Position numbers and translations under genes: made by a program | Shown here: one piece after another, positions 6,425 through 6,730 of the stretch | How the letters are laid out: the number at the start of each line of letters is the position of its first letter | Numbering within the stretch: the stretch's first letter is position 1 | Source: Dehalococcoidia bacterium | Lineage (GTDB): Bacteria; Chloroflexota; Dehalococcoidia; UBA1151; UBA1328 | NCBI GenBank assembly: GCA_030745955.1 | Contig: JASLNQ010000120.1 | Location: forward strand, 1 to 6,730 | Reading direction: 5' to 3' | Length of the DNA stretch: 6,730 nt | Notes under the pieces: model-generated | What the model saw: only the letters and a program-made list of their open reading frames with translations | What the model was told of the DNA's origin: nothing | Databases searched by the model: none

Positions 6425-6730
6425 AACCTGTGAGATAAGGCGTGTTCATCCTTAGCTATGCATCAAAAAAATGTTAATAAAGTTGTGTACTCAGTTAGTG
6501 ATCGTTGACAAAGTATTTGGTAACGCTAGAATTCCCGAACGGTTGTTAGGCTTTAAGATCTCTGTGCAGGCTTCAAGGAGACTTAAAGTCAAGTATGATG
6601 CAGCCTTACACGGTCGTTTAAAAGGTTTCAATACAACACGCTCCGGTTCGCATGAGTTGGAAAGTGCCTAATAGATGTTTAATTTTCTGGCAAGACGTTT
6701 TTTTTCATCCATCATTTCGGTGATTGGTGC
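6425..6730. other. AT-richer intergenic region with no convincing gene
   Basis: These last 306 bases have clearly lower GC than the genes. They hold a good rightward promoter (6505-6532), a short palindrome GACTTAAAGTC (6580-6590) and a run of eight T at 6698-6705. A 66-codon reading frame (6471-6671, plus) exists, but it lacks a Shine-Dalgarno, uses AT-rich codons unlike its neighbours and spans the promoter, so I do not call it. The part after about 6539 is probably the leader of a gene beyond the right edge, or a small RNA gene that I cannot identify. Confidence 0.6.
6505..6532 (+). promoter_or_regulatory. Near-consensus sigma70-type promoter reading out of the window
   Basis: -35 box TTGACA (6505-6510, perfect), 16-base spacer and -10 box TAGAAT (6527-6532, five of six). 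Transcription would start near 6539. No open frame with a well-placed ribosome site follows in the remaining 190 bases, so the leader is long or the product is an RNA. The 16-base spacing equals that of the promoter at 3961. Confidence 0.65.

Noticed and set aside
6595..6621. Eight-codon frame MMQPYTVV as a possible leader peptide
   Set aside because: The nearest AAGGAG is 14 bases away, too far for a normal ribosome site, and the peptide has no run of one regulatory amino acid.
6471..6671. 66-codon open frame after the terminator
   Set aside because: No Shine-Dalgarno, codon use unlike neighbouring genes, and a near-consensus promoter lies inside it.

Overview
The window is GC-rich bacterial DNA with four protein genes. 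Three lie on the minus strand: a truncated MFS transporter, a complete MFS transporter and an enolase-superfamily enzyme. A divergent plus-strand gene encodes a very large lipoprotein solute-binding protein of the ABC peptide/nickel (family 5) type. The lipobox followed by CGGDD, the Ala/Pro/Glu/Asp linker, the GC content, and the mix of MFS, enolase-superfamily and family 5 binding-protein genes suggest Chloroflexota, possibly a marine Dehalococcoidia/SAR202-like lineage. That lineage is known for many enolase-superfamily paralogs. The placement is inference; there is no rRNA or other taxonomic marker here.

Layout: MFS transporter 1 (minus, from 888 leftwards, C-terminal half beyond the window); a 256-base gap with three 19-base tandem repeats, the last forming a hairpin; MFS transporter 2 (minus, 1145-2344, possibly starting further upstream at a CTG at 2410); a 279-base gap; the enolase-superfamily enzyme (minus, 2624-3814); a 379-base divergent control region with a good sigma70-type promoter and a roughly 200-base structured leader; the binding protein (plus, 4194-6350); a strong intrinsic terminator (6389-6424); and an AT-richer final 300 bases with a near-consensus promoter at 6505-6532 pointing out of the window.

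Functional reading (inference): the lipoprotein captures an organic solute outside the membrane, and the divergent enzyme may racemise or dehydrate a carboxylate such as a sugar acid. The two MFS proteins move unknown substrates. The gaps of 250-280 bases show that the minus genes are not a tightly packed operon. No ABC permease or ATPase gene lies in the window, so the binding protein is an orphan as far as can be seen.

I found no clearly undescribed system. The points most worth checking are the structured leader of the binding-protein gene, the recently expanded 36-base repeat in its linker (marked by AAA lysine codons found nowhere else in the gene), its four close cysteine pairs, the K-x-F motif in the enzyme where many relatives have a second catalytic lysine, and the possible CTG start of the second transporter.
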